Counted from the stretch's first letter, positions 44,130-57,200 are shown. The stretch is DNA of 62,500 bases from Mesostigma viride (GCA_009746045.1 RPFO01000296.1:1103739-1166238), one strand, 5' to 3'. Numbers and translations: made by a program. Notes: generated from the sequence alone by a model not told the origin.

Positions 44130-44960
44130 GGACTGTGCCCAGGTCATGCAGTATCTCGCAGAGGACCGCAAGCTTGTTTTGCTCGAGGGCCAAACTTATG
44201 ATTACGACAACCCGCGCCACCCGTGGAGTGGCTCCTCAACCTATCGGAGACATACCATCGCCTGATTCTCCTGACCAGCTTCTTCTTAATTCCAGCTGAC
44301 AACGAACCCGCCCTGTTCGCGGCACTCCGCAAGTTATACCAGCCCCTGCGCCTGCAGCCATACCGGCAGCCAGCCCGCCTGCAGCCAATATATCACCTGC
44401 AGGGCACCCCATGCAATCCTCCCTGTTATTACGTATGGCCCGGCCGAGATCGACATGGACCCTCACAGCCGGCCTAGCTTGCCAAAAAGCTGGACGGCGC
44501 GGTCACCAACATGCTGCGGTCAATTTTCCGTGTGCATGGGCTAGGTATGCTGCGCTCACGTCCGCAAGGAAGACTTGTACCTAGGCATGCCACTTATTAT
44601 CATCAACACCATCAAGCAGCGGCGCCTGCAGCTACTTAGTACTGAGGGCACTTAGCTCACATGCACCAACCGAAAGACGAATCACGTGGCCCAGGGCTCC
44701 GCAGAGCTGCGCACGAGCTGCTCAGCCTGGCAGGCACTACCTTCTCACTGCATGACGTAGTGGGACCGGACGGGCCCGGATCGAGCAATGCTAGACGCCG
44801 CAAGGCCCACACTTTCAAAGAGCAGCTATAGAAGAGGACATGGGGGGCCGAGGCCGGCCTCTCCGTGATTTGGAAAAAGATTATGGACAAGGCCTGCAAG
44901 GGCAGCTTATAGAGCTAGGACAACGACCCCGGCCCTGATCTTCCTACAGATATAGCCGTG
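44130..44960 (+). pseudogene. Degraded LINE fragments
   Basis: Pieces read KLDGAVTNMLRS, VRKEDLYLGMPL, IKQRRLQLL, and further on RRRKAHTFKEQL and LSVIWKKIMDKA, matching 31045-31854 and 37868-38060 in order, with stops and shifts between them. Confidence 0.78.
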
Positions 44961-44998
44961 CGGCTCGGGCCGGCCCGCGTCTTTCCGAGGTCCTTCTC

Positions 44999-45064
44999 AG
45001 ACAACTACCCTAGTCCTTCCATGCACGATGTTGGAACGCGCCATGCGTCCACGAATAGTTGTCT
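44999..45064. repeat. Short inverted-ended repeat, copy 3
   Basis: 66 bp, ends AGACAACTA ... TAGTTGTCT, internal catgcgtcca. It follows LINE debris, whereas copy 2 precedes a LINE end. Confidence 0.72.
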
Positions 45065-45069
45065 CAAGT

Positions 45070-47040
45070 TCTTAGTATTAGTATGAGGACTGGACCCATT
45101 ATTCAGAAGCATTCGATGTTCCGTCTGGACACACAAATGGTCTCTTGATCAAGCAGGTCTTGTATAGGTAGTAAACCCAGTCAGGTTTCAGGTGCTAAGG
45201 GAATAGATTCAGACAATGCGGTCCCCATAAAGACCAACTGTCACAAAGACCCACTGATGTGGGCGACGTTGTCCTCAGGAATCAAGCGATGATTCCCATT
45301 TTCCACCCGCAAGCAAAGATATTTGGACCCCGAAGTACCAAGTGTCAGTCTGGATGTAACAGCTACTTGACTGTTGCAGCTACAGAGCTACTTCCGTTTC
45401 GACATCGGCTGGTCCTGCGTCTTTAATTTCCACACACATAAGAGTCGCTTCTCTCACATGCAGGAACGTTCGGCTGTCGCAATTGATTGATGGTTGTCGC
45501 AATTGATGGTTGTCTCAATTGATGGTTGTCTCATGCACGCGCATGCAACAAGGGAACCCAAGACTACTACATGCCACTTTGAGGTCTGCAAATTGATTTT
45601 GGCCCAGGGCTCCATGCCAACTCGCAGCTTCGAAAAATTCTGGTCTCAGGAGCATTCGGTCAGGACGTGCTTCGATATAAGAACTCTGGGTCCCTGCGGA
45701 ACTTTTCCTGCTAGCATGCAGCCAATCAAAACACCGAAGCGGGGCGGGGGGGGGGGGGGGGGGAGCAAGGCATTAAAAACAAAAGCCCGACCAAGCGAAA
45801 ATAAGACCCCGACTTGGAAAGAAGGAAATCATAACAAATACCCGCACTGAAACAAATATTACACGGCCATCGGTGCATGCCTGAAACCATTATTACCCTA
45901 AGGTGTCACCGCAGAAATACGTAAAGCTAAATTCCTGCTTGGACTAATTCATTCAAGCTTGGCTTGCTATTATCTTACTCCCAAGTCGTTCAGGTATGAG
46001 CTTGAAACCAAGTGGCCGTCCTGGGCTTATCCACGCACAGACAGTACAACATTACACTACTAGAAAGATAGTTGTCTCATTGATCGTAGATTTAACATAG
46101 TAGTATAGGGTCAAAAGGTACAGGAAAAGCCCAGATAGATGTGCAGGTATCACACTACATGGCAGTATCATGTTTATGAAAAATTGAATATAAACCGACT
46201 AAGTGGTTTGAAACCAGGTTTGACAAACGATATAGCCCACGCTGTGAGCATAGCCACGGCAGCAGACACCTAAAACCTTAAACCTAATGCACCAACCCTA
46301 ATGAGTACTTACAGTAGCGAGTAGCTTTAAGCTGCCGGATACATGTCCTCAGCACCACCCCCTTTCCCCCTCCCATTCCTACCCCCCTTTCCCCCTTCCT
46401 TTTCCACCGCACTCACGTCCATGCAACGCCATGCCCCCACTCCATTCAACAAAGACATACAGGCAGGCCTGTTAGAGACATTTGCCAAGAGATACTGTAA
46501 CATACCCTAAAATGCACTTACTGTGACTACTGCACTTACTAATTACTGCATATTCAGCTAGGTGTTCCACTTAGTGTCATAGTTAATAAATATCGAACCG
46601 TTACTTGGAAAACTGTGGACCTGAAGTGTTGTGAATACAAACACATCACCAAACTCGACGTTATAAGATGTGGGTGCCAGTTACTACTTGAGTTATGAAC
46701 TAGCAGACAGTGATGCTGATGCAACGGAAACCTCGACATTGTCAATCTCAACACATCGTCAAGGATCAATCTCAACCTTAAAAAAGTTATATTAGTATAT
46801 TTTTAATAGTAGTATTTCGATAGACAAGGGATTTGGTCAGCCCGCAGAAAAACGAAGTAACTGCGTTAACCCAAAGCACGTGCCAAATGCTTGAAACTAA
46901 TGAAAACCAGCGGTCTCTGATGCAGGCTGGAATGATAAGCCATGTTTATTACTTGCTTTTCAGTGACTTGACAGTGATTTTGGTACTGTAACTATCAAGT
47001 CCGAATGTTAGTAGCATTTCACACCACCACGCATCAAATG
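45070..47040. other. About 2 kb with no supported gene
   Basis: Contains a poly-G run near 45745-45762 and short ORFs without motifs. The missing last exon of Hikeshi (minus strand) should lie here or in 47040-47150, but I could not place it; a candidate acceptor ttacag at about 46988-46993 lacks a convincing frame. Confidence 0.5.
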
Positions 47041-47054
47041 ACAAAATCTGACCG

Positions 47055-47210
47055 ATACCTGGTACATAACTCAGCCAGCGGCTGATGGTGTTGGTGGGCG
47101 CCATATCACGTACCTTTAACCTTGACATCGAGAAATAAACAAGGCGTGACACGTACAGACCTGGAACTTGATGAACCAGCGGTCGATGATGTTGGTGGGC
47201 ACCATCAGGT
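47055..47210. repeat. Echo of the 3' edge of Hikeshi exon 3
   Basis: On the minus strand atggtgcccaccaacatcat cgaccgctgg ... ttccag (47161-47210) is repeated at 47060-47105 as atggcgcccaccaacaccat cagccgctgg ... gtaccag followed by gtatcg, a decoy donor about 105 bp into the intron. Confidence 0.88.
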
Positions 47211-50200
47211 GGTCGCCACCCGGCACTGCGAACGATTCCATATAGCGAAACAGATCCAGCGCGACCTGCTTGGCAAACGCCTCGCGCACGGGGTCGGGGC
47301 CGGATATCTCCATCGCTGCCACCTGAATACGGAGGAGCCCGCGGCACAACCAAGGCAAAGGTACAGATGCAGGTGCAAAGACAGATGCAGGTATCAAAGA
47401 CCATGTAGTGACACGAGCTTGGCCGCCACCTGGCTCGCAGCACACGAACACAAACATGCCGCCACCTGGCACGCAGCACACGAACACACACATGCCGCCA
47501 CCTGGCACGCAGCACACGAACACACACATGCCACCACCTGGCACGCGGGGACTCGCCGGGAGGGTAGGCAAGCAAAGGAACACACGCGCACACAGACGTA
47601 GAGATGAAAGTATCAAGGAGACAACCAGACGTAGAGATGACAGTATGGCTGGATGAAGGCCTGAATAAACAAAGGGATGAACACATGAAGGGATGAACAG
47701 GTGAAGGCATGTCTAGATGGAGGTATGGATATCTGACGGGATGAATAGACCAAGGCATTTCCACGATAGCAACACCAGGTAGCTGCCTGCCACCACATCC
47801 TCAGCAGTGGTCTGGACAGGACTCCATCAACGCAGACATGGGTGCAGATGTGGGCTTTATAACCAGGTAGTCACACCAAGTTTGGCCTGGGCAGGACTAG
47901 AGCACAACACGCTCACAGATCTGTGCTCGTGCTTCGCTCTCCTCTTGCCACTGCACATAAGTGCGGACATAGGCACACGCACACGCACACGCACACGCGC
48001 AGACACGCGCAGACACGCGCAGACACGCGCAGACACGCGCAGACACGCGCAGACACGCGCACACGCAAGCAACACGAGCACGGGCGCAGGAGCACGCACT
48101 CGCGCAGGCACACAGGCAACCACAAACACGGGCACACACACGCCACCAGCCCACCACCATGATACACAACACAACATGGAGCGGCTACCGCTGGAAGTGG
48201 ATGCCCTGTACCACTGGAAGTGGGTATCGAATAATGAGCGCACAAGTGGGAAAGCACGCCGTTTACCAGGCAAGGAAGTGAGAAACTGAGTAAGCCAAGC
48301 CATCCCAATATTGACAGGAAAGTAGTGTAATGTAATGGGGAATGGCAACACTGAAAACATTAACAGAAGAGGGAGATCACCTTTCGCCGCCCTTTCGCCG
48401 CACGAAAGCAACGACGCAGGTCCCACAGGTACCCCCCCCCCAAAAAAAAAAGCACCACGCAGTGGGCCAACTATCTGTAGGATTACTACTCGTACTGATG
48501 TTAAGGCCACTAGAATACGTAGCGGGGACCAAGCGGGATGCCACCGAGATGCGCGCCTGCAATGCTCGAGGGCTCGAGCGAGATTGCAGAGGAGATGCGC
48601 GAAGAAGGGCATGAGTAGGCTTGAAACTGCACACTCACATGCACTCATACCGTGGCCGTGGCTAAAGATAGGTGTATCAGAAGGGTTAATCAGAAGGGGT
48701 TTGAATAACCAGAAAGGTTCTGAACGAAGCCTGCGCGCAATTGAAGAGTGCGGCGTGCAAGTCAGGATCAACACGTGCACGCGTCCAAGAAACGTAGACG
48801 TCCAAGCAAACACCTGGATTATGATAGCAAGGCTACGACAGCAACTAGGGTGTCGGTTACTATCGGTCACCAGTAGCTATTACATTGCTGAATAGCGTGT
48901 GTGCCCAAGCTACCAAACCGCGGGTGTAGTAAACTCAATCTCGTGTCCTTCACCATGAATAGTAGGAATGCTTCTTCGCATCATATCTTGCGAGCTTCAG
49001 GTTCATGGGCCCGCTGAGGTACCGCACGACCAATGGGTGAAAAGCTTCGCTCCCCCTTCCCCAAAGGCATACCTTTCATCACACGCCTCAGTTCCCTCTG
49101 TTTCACCCCCTTCCTCCCCCCTTCACTGTCACTACAGCTGGTGGCCTTGTGAGGTGATTCACGATACAGCGGAGGCGATGCCAGGTCAATGACGTCCCTT
49201 CAACTACTAAGGGGTTGGGGGGTGGGGAGCGGAGGTGGGGTTGGGGTTTGGGGTTGGGATCGCTGTCTGACGGGGGAGCAGACCGCTGGCCCAGTGGGGT
49301 TCGCACAATGGGGTCCCCTGGAGTGGAGTGGGTCCAGTAGAGTTGAGGTAGGATTAAGTAGGTTGGGAGGTGGGGGGGCTGGTGGTTGGTTGGTTGGTTG
49401 GTGGGCGGGTGGGTGGGTGGGTGGGTGGGTGGGTGGGTGGGTGGGTGGGTGGGTGGGTGGGTGGGTGGGTGGGTGGGTTGGTTGGTTGGTTGGTTGGTTG
49501 GTTGGTTGGTTGGTTGGTTGGTTGGTTGGTTGGTTGGTTGGTTGGTTGGTTGGTTGGTTGGTTGGTTGGTTGGTTGGTTGGTTGGTTGGTTGGTTGGTTG
49601 GTTGGTTGGTTGGTTGGTTGGTTGGTTGGTTGGTTGGTTGGTTGGTTGGTTGGTTGGTTGGTTGGTTGGTTGGTTGGTTGGTTGGTTGGTTGGTTGGGTG
49701 GTTGGTTGGTTGGTTGGTTGGGTGGTGGGTGGGTGGGTGGGTGGTGGGTGGTGGGTGGTGGGTGGGGGGCATTATCTAAAGAAGCTGAAAAATGCAAAAC
49801 GGCTATGAGGCTGCGAGGCTGCGAGGCTGCAAGGGTTCAAGGTGCCAGGCTGCAGCGCTGCAAATTGATAACTGCGCTGCCCTCTTTCCGCGACACATAC
49901 TTGCTGCACCGGCTCCAAAGAAATCCCAATCTGGGCACTCCCCATATGCTGCGGAACGTCCGCCGACGGGATGGGCCAACGGAGGGGGATGCTCGCGGAC
50001 GGCTTGCCGTTGGCAATGAAACCGCGATACTGCCATTCCGTGCCGGGTGCTTGGACGTACACAGCCAAGGCAAACTCCGGTGGCAGCACCTGATCGCTCA
50101 GCAGGAAGATGCAAAGGTCCTTAATTTGGTCGAAGGCGAACCCTGGGCAGACACGTAACCCGCGTAAGCCAAGCGCACCGAATTTAACATGAGCGCGAAA

Positions 50201-50494
50201 TTGATCATAGGGGCTCTTGATATGAGGCAGACGGGTTGAATGTGCCACACCCACGTAGGGTAGGAGGGGTAAGCACTCACGGGAACCCCATTCGCGCCCA
50301 ACAAATCAACATAGACAGGCATGCGTCCGCCGTAAGACAACGCGATAGTATGCCCCGCTCCGGGCCAACCCACCTACGTAAGGCGCCAAGTCTAGTCGAA
50401 AATGCTGGGCATCCACTGGTGTGAACCGGGTCGAGTCCAGCAAGAAACTTGAACCAGGGAACACCACCCCGAAAATTGGCCCCGGTGCGGCCAT
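47161..50494 (-). CDS. HIKESHI: Hikeshi (OPI10 family), Hsp70 nuclear import carrier, last exon not found
   Basis: Hikeshi carries Hsp70 into the nucleus during heat stress by binding FG-nucleoporins. Three exons join in phase on the minus strand: 50374-50494 (ATG at 50494), 49901-50142 and 47161-47322 (175 codons). Family marks: PIFGVVFPG at the N terminus, [44 protein letters not shown], then [18 protein letters not shown] and [16 protein letters not shown]. Human Hikeshi has 197 residues, so about 10-20 residues remain for a last exon to the left. The exon 3 donor appears as CAG|GTCTGT or, one codon on, T|GTACGT. Intron 2 (2.6 kb) is mostly satellites. The gene diverges from MurC with 803 bp between start codons. 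Confidence 0.9.
47420..47545. repeat. 36-bp minisatellite made of the 5' edge of Hikeshi exon 3
   Basis: Minus-strand units gtgccag|gtggcggcatgtgtgt resemble the true acceptor and exon start ttcag|GTGGCAGCGATGG at 47322. About 3.5 copies, each with its own cag acceptor. Confidence 0.75.
47980..48065. repeat. (ACACGCGCAG)n microsatellite
   Basis: Ten-base units, about seven copies, following (CACACG)n. The 337-codon minus ORF overlapping it (47857-48870) is repeat-driven and lacks motifs. Confidence 0.9.
49376..49770. repeat. (GGGT)n then (GGTT)n microsatellite, about 390 bp
   Basis: Sharp switch from GGGT to GGTT at about 49477, with GGGT returning near 49720. Ends only 130 bp from Hikeshi exon 2. 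Trp/Leu/Val/Gly and Thr/Asn/Gln/Pro ORFs in all frames are artefacts. Confidence 0.97.
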
Positions 50495-51297
50495 TGCACG
50501 GCAGCTGGCGGCTCTTTTCTTCTAAGCATGCGCACTCTAAACCATCTTAGCCGCACAGCGCACCAACGTGTAAAACACCATGGAAAGCCTTGTACGTGTG
50601 CGAATGTTCCCTTGTCTTTTGCTAACGCAAGTCATCGCTCTTGGCAGCAAAAAATATCCGCCGGCGTGCCACGTGGCTAGCAATGGCACAGCAGGAAAAT
50701 GGAAGCTGTCCTGTGGTGTCCTGCTGTGGTCTTCGCGCATTCCTCCGCGGCAGGTCCAAAGTTCAGACAACGATGCCACTTCAGCAAGAAAGTGGACAAG
50801 CTGGCAAGAGGATTTATTGGAAGTTTGGAACGGCCGCGACCCTTCGTCAGGGCTTCCAAGTTCCAAGTGTATGTAACGACTCTGCCTCGGCAGCCCGTCA
50901 GACTGCGTTGCGGACGGCGGAACTATCCATGTCCGGCCTTTGACTTTCAGGAAATCAGCCATCTGTTTGTTATTCTGTCAACTGACACATTCCCGCAGTG
51001 GCACGGGGCACCCGGTTAAACGAGCACTAAAGCTTGCTGCCCAGTGCCCAAAGCTACCTCGCCATTTTCAAATTGCCTCCAGATCTTCATCAGTTATCAC
51101 TTTAGTTACGTTGCATGTCGATCACAGCTCTCCTAATAATCGTTTTCCGTGACCGTGACGTAGATTGGGAAGGCCAAATGATAAATAGCAGTACTGAAAT
51201 AGGACATGCGTTGCCGTAGAATTGCGCTTTGTTGAAATGCCAACATCTCTGAAAACACACAGCACGCAGGTGCCTGGAAGATAATCGTCGCCCGGCT
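50495..51297. promoter_or_regulatory. Divergent intergenic region between Hikeshi and MurC
   Basis: 803 bp separate the two start codons and must hold both promoters and 5' UTRs. A 141-codon minus frame (50537-50962) and a 106-codon plus frame (50699-51019) overlap here; neither shows a motif, and the minus frame ends 43 bp before the Hikeshi ATG. No convincing TATA box seen. Confidence 0.45.
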
Positions 51298-54200
51298 ATG
51301 GCGTCCATTTTGTCTGCAGGCGCCACGTTTACGGGTGTTCTTCCTCCGCCCACCCTCTCTGTGCATTCGACTCTTGTCGATCCTGCGAGAGGTCTACCAA
51401 GGGTAGTGCAGCCATCTGTTGCCCATCTCGACGGCAGATGTCGCGGTAGCTATAATGGATTGCCCTTCGTCGCTCGGCATGGGTTGCATCGGACAAATGG
51501 ATGGTCACCTGGTTATCGTCTCCGAAACGTGGCAGCCGGTACGAGCATCCGCTTGGGAGCTAACGGTACCATTTGCAGCCTTGACGTCTCTCAGCAGTCC
51601 CGCCATCACGAGATCAAGGACGAAGCTGCAAGCGCGGTGACAGCAATTAGCGACATTAAGTCCCTGCATTTTATTGGCATCGGTGGAGCGGGATTGTCGG
51701 CGCTCGCCAGGGTGGCGCTGGCTCAGGTACGCTTCCCCATTACTTGCGGTGCTTAAAAACCTCTTCGATTTCAGGGTCCCCATGTGACTCGAATTGCACT
51801 TTGTTTCCGGCATACGTATGTGTGTCAGTGGCGCAACCAATGCAGGACGCGGCATGGCCAAATCCCTCGCATGCCGTACACTAGTTGCTCGTGTACATAA
51901 ATGTGCGCATGTGTGTGCAGGCCTGTGCATGTGTGCATATGTGTGCATGTGACACGTATTGCTAGAATGTTGCCTGCACTCACGTCATGCCCATCTATAC
52001 ACCTGGGACAACTTCCATTAGTACCTTTGATTTTGAATGTCCCTCTAGGGATGCCTTCTATACAATGTGCAGAAGTTTAGCACGCCTCACCTTACTCCAT
52101 GGATTATTTATCGACGGATTACCACGACCCTGTGACACCCTGTGGGCGTACAATAGTTCACATGCACGGTGCATTCTTCAATCAACCAAAAGGATGCCCA
52201 ATAAAACAAAATATTCGTTGGGTTCAGAATGTTAGTTAACGTATGTGAAAGCAACTACCATGGCTGGAACAAATCACAGCAATTGCTGTTTTAGCAGTTC
52301 TCAGTAACGCGGCAACCCTCTCCAGTATATATCGCAAGTTCAGCCCGGGTGAAGAGAGGGTCATGTCCACCCTTATATTATACTACAATTTTTTTGTCCT
52401 GGTTGCAACGTTTCCCCACCCCAACAACAAAACGTCTACGTGCTTTTAATTAATTAAAAACAAGATGTCCAGGGCATGCACATGATGCTGTCCTCCCTTG
52501 TTCACCCAATGGTGTATTCTAATGCCACGGATATTAACTTCCCAACGCAACAACAAACACCGCGCCCAGGGCGTGCGCGTGACTGGCAGTGACGCCCACG
52601 ACAGCCCCCGCCTCGACGAGCTGCGCGCGTGCGGCGCCACCGTCCGCGTGGGCCACTCGGCGCTCAACCTAGCCGCGAGTCAGCCCATGCTCATGGAGGC
52701 GCAGGGCATGGGGACGCTGGGCGTGGGCACCCTGCCGGATGCTGTCGTCGTCACTAGCGCGGTGCGCGGTGCCAACCCGGAGCTGGTGGCAGCTTCGGCC
52801 CTCGGCATCCCCGTGTGCGTGCGTGGGCGCGCTGTACCGCCTGTCTTACAGCGTACCAGTATGTAGAGGGTACTGTAGAGAGTAAATAGTTATAGTTATC
52901 GCGCGATGAGCTCGTGGCGATGGACCGTCGACAGCAGACGGCGGGCAGCGTATCTTGGAGGTCGCGTATATTGGAGGCCCGACGTAAATGTCCCTATTTA
53001 AAGGCCCGACAAGAATACCCTGTACCCGTATTTGCCAACCCGGAACGGGGGACAGCGGCAGCCTTACTGTACCAAGTTTAGTTCCGCTTATCATGCAGCA
53101 GCCCTTCTTCCCATGTTCATTTTCCGTGTTCTTGTTTCCGTGTCGTATTGCCCCCCGTGCCCTGCGGTCGGCACCGCCCCCTGCCCCTGCCCTGTCCCTG
53201 CAGGTACAAGCGCAACGCCTGGCTGGGCATGGCCACCGCGGGGTTTGACCTGCTCGCGGTCTCTGGGACGCACGGTAGGGGCACCTCACTCGTGTACACA
53301 CTGCTCGATGTAAACTAAGTAGAGGTACTTCTATTCTCTATAGTACACTGTGTATAGCAAGAATGAGATGCTCTCTTGTCTCTGGGACACAAGGTAACGG
53401 CGCCTCACACATAGATAGCGGTACAGCAGGTATATTCTAATGCTGTGTAGATGTACTGAATTTACTGCGATCGGCAGAGCGCTTTTGGAGCCTACGGAGC
53501 TTAATGTGGATGGACACCCCCCACATGTCTGGCTGTCCGGGATAAAGTGGGTAGCAGGGTGTTTTGCTGGCCCACCCACTATACACGATATGTTTCACCC
53601 TGGTTGGGCCCCCCACAGGCATTACAACCATCCTTTTGGACTAGAAGATGTACTGCTACTATGACTGGCATTCCCCCCCTCTGAACTTCTTCCGCGCAGG
53701 CAAAGCGTCCACTTCGGCCATGCATGTATCCCTGGTATAATTTACGTCGCACTTTAGTTTTCTCCCCCGCCCCCTTTTCTTTTCAGGCAAGACATCCACG
53801 TCGGCCATGCTGGCGTTTGTGCTGGAGGAGAACCTGGGCGGTGTCACGGCAGTGGTGGGGGGTGACGTCGGGCAGTTCCCTGGCGGCGGCAACGCGTTCA
53901 TGGGGCAAGGGAAGCTGTTTGTGCTGGAGGTAAGGATGCAGTCATCCCCATGTTAAATTACAATGCTCAAGGTTACGGCCCCGCGTTAAGTTACAACGCC
54001 CAGATTTTGGCAGCGTATGCCTCACCGTCGACCTTTCGCAAAATATCTGGCCAGGAAAATGGACTTTGATGCGGCTTTGATGCGGCAGCTGGATCGGGCT
54101 TGATGAGACCTGTCGATTGCCGTGTAGAAGTCCATCAGAGGAGGGGCTGGGCTGCTAGTCTAATTCTTCCGTTAAGTTACGTCCCCGCGTGAAGTTACGA

Positions 54201-57200
54201 CGCCAAGAATTTGGCGGCGATCGAAACTTCATGTGGGGGTGACTGTTGCTGTTTGTGCTGGAGGTGAGTAGGCAGGGGCGCCAGGCGTGCCGGAAATGTT
54301 CTTCAATTGTGTTTTTTTCAGTTGTGCTTGTCAGCCGTTTGCCTGCGTACTTGGTAGGGCCGTGGTTTCCATGGGCCAGGGGAAGTTGTTTGTGCTAAGT
54401 TATTTGTGTGTGTGTTGCGGATAGCTGGGGGTGTTGCCTGTGCCGCAGAAGAGTCACTCTAGTCGTGCATATTAGGTAAGGTTATATAATGTTCGTCTTT
54501 GCAGGTGGTGGGGCAATGCATTCTATAATGTTCGTCTTTGTAGGTGGTGGGGCAGTGCATTCTATAATGTTCGTCTTTGTAGGTGGTGGGGCAGTGCATT
54601 CTGTAATTTTCGTCTTTGCAGGTGGTGGGGCAATGCATTCTATAATGTTCGTCTTTGTGGGTGGTGGGGCAATGCATTCTATAATGTTCGTCTTTGCGGG
54701 TGGTGGGGCATGCATGACGTGGAGTAGTGGCCGCAGTTTGTGCTGGAGGTGAGAGCATAGAGGCTGTTAAGTGCGGAGGTGTCGAGGGGAGGGGCACCTG
54801 CAAGTGCATGTAGTGCATGTAAGGAGCATAGCCAAGTTTAATCCACTTGTTGGCAAGAGCATCGGCTGTGTTGCTGGTGGGTGGGACAATGCCTTTCATG
54901 GGCCGGAGAAAGTTGTTGCCCTTGGTATGGGGGCAGACGTGCCGCGTGTGCCCGGAGTAAAAAGCTTCAACCATATATCTCACACGTTTTGCCCGTGCTG
55001 GTGCCATATGACTATGCCAGGTGTCTGATAGCGAGATCGCACACCTATGTAGGGCCTCCCCGCGATTGATATTATGCCTCGAATAAGTTGTGCAACAGCA
55101 AGGTTATGATGGGTGCCTTATTTTCTTAGCTCTTCCCCACCCGCAAATACACCCCAAAGCCTCTCCCCCGTGGATGGATATGCCTGGGCCTTGCCCTTCT
55201 CTTCTCGAATTGCTACTCTGCCCGGAGGTCATTGTGGATCATTTCTTTCTTTATTAACGCATGCTGTTACTGTCCCTGCTTCTGGGCTTTATCTGAGCAT
55301 TACCACCTTGTTTGTTTGCCACTGTGCTGGGTGCCTATTTGTTTGCATTTGTGCTACTATGCTTATTTGCATTGTAGTATACATTTCTCATGCCTATTTG
55401 TTTGCATTTGCGCTACTATGCTTATTTGCATAGTAGTATACATTTCTCATGCCTATTTACAAGTCTGTCCCTCGTCCACAGGCGGACGAATAACACGGCA
55501 GCGTCCCACCCTGGTATACTCACGGTCCTCATGAGCTATGCTTCTCTCGCTCTAATTCATATCTCTTTCCAATTATCCCCAGGCGGACGAGTACAACGGC
55601 GCGTTCCCACGCTACCCCATCGTCATTTTTCCTCTTGTTCTTGTCCTTGTTCCTGTTATTATCCTTATTCTTGCCCCCCCATCATCAATCTTGAACCTTG
55701 GGCCCCAGGCGGACGAGTACGACGGCGCATTCCTGCAGCTGCGCCCCTTTGTCGCCATCGTGACCAACGTGGAGCTGGACCACGTGGACATCTACGCGGA
55801 CCAGGTGACCATATAGCGAGACACTTACACATGGATGGCTGAAGCTGAGGTTCATTGGATTGTAGGTCTACACATCTGTACACATGCAGACAAGCTCTTG
55901 TGGTGGGCTTGAGGCGTGGACCAACTAATGTGGACCACGTGGCCATCTAGGCGGACCAGGGGATTGCGTAATGCATTCATTCGTTCGTTCGTTCGTTCGT
56001 TCATTCGGTCGGTCGGTCGGTCGGTCGGTCGGTCGGTCGGTCGGTTGGTCGGTCGGTCGGTCGGTCGGTCGGTCGGTCGGTCGGTCGGTCGGTCGGTCGG
56101 TCGGTCGGTCGGTCGGTCGGTCGGTCGGTCGGTCGGTCGGTCGGTCGGTCGGTCGGTCGGTCGGTCGGTCGGTCGGTCGGTCGGTCGGTCGGTCGGTCGG
56201 TCGGTCGGTCGGTCGGTCGGTCGGTCGGTCGGTCGGTCGGTCGGTCGGTCGGTCGGTCGGTCGGTCGGTCGGTCGGTCGGTCGGTCGGTCGGTCGGTCGG
56301 TCGGTCGGTCGGTCGGTCGGTCGGTCGGTCGGTCGGTCGGTCGGTCGGTCGGTCGGTCGGTCGGTCGGTCGTCGGTCGGTCGGTCGGTCGGTCGGTCGGT
56401 CGGTCGGTCGGTCGGTCGGTCGGTCGGTCGGTCGGTCGGTCGGTCGGTCGGTCGGTCGGTCGGTCGGTCGGTCGGTCGGTCGGTCGGTCGGTCGGTCGGT
56501 CGGTCGGTCGGTCGGTCGGTCGGTCGGTCGGTCGGTCGGTCGGTCGGTCGGTCGGTCGTTCGTTCGTTCGTTCGTTCGTTCGTTCGTTCGTTCGTTCGTT
56601 CGTTCGTTCGTTCGTTCGTTCATTCATTCATTCATTCACGCGCCTGTGTCGGGAGAGTCACGGGGTACCCAACGTTTTGAGTAGGTACCTTCCAAACCTG
56701 ATGTGTAATACTTGTTGTACACTATAAGCCATGTTGTATACTAATAACCAGCGAGAGGCGGCTGGGGCCATCATCACCAACACGAGCCATTTTGGACATG
56801 TGCGCGGATCAGGTAATTAGAACACTGTAAACTGTACACCTACCAATGCTGTGTGGGGAATGTTGTGGGGGGTTAGGGGGTAGGTTTGGTAGGTTACATG
56901 CCCCTGTGTGGCCATGCTAGGCAGCCGCGGCCGTCCCTCCCAACCTGGGGGTATACGCGGGCCAGGTGCGGCCATGTGGGGAAGGGCGAGAGGGGGGAGG
57001 GGGGGGGGGGGGCATAAGGGGAAGGGGGGTGGGGGGCCAAGGAGTAAGGAGGGAGGGGAGGGGATCACGGGCAGGGTGTATAGTTGTCCTTGCAATCCTG
57101 CCACTGCCACCGTCACCACCATCAAGCTGTTCACCGCCTTATTCCCAATAAATACGTCCCACTGACCGTGTGTGCACATCTTTGAGGCGCACAGGCGCCC

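Noticed and set aside
47857-48870. 337-codon minus ORF as a gene
   Set aside because: Lies in Hikeshi intron 2, built partly on the ACACGCGCAG repeat, Cys/Val/Arg composition with no domain.
49200-50158. Trp-Leu-Val-Gly ORFs on the plus strand and Asn-Gln-Pro-Thr ORFs on the minus strand
   Set aside because: Products of GGTT/GGGT; the true coding part here is Hikeshi exon 2 on the minus strand in another register.
55916-56684. Arg-Ser-Val-Gly and Pro-Thr-Asp-Arg repeat ORFs
   Set aside because: Pure products of the TCGG microsatellite.
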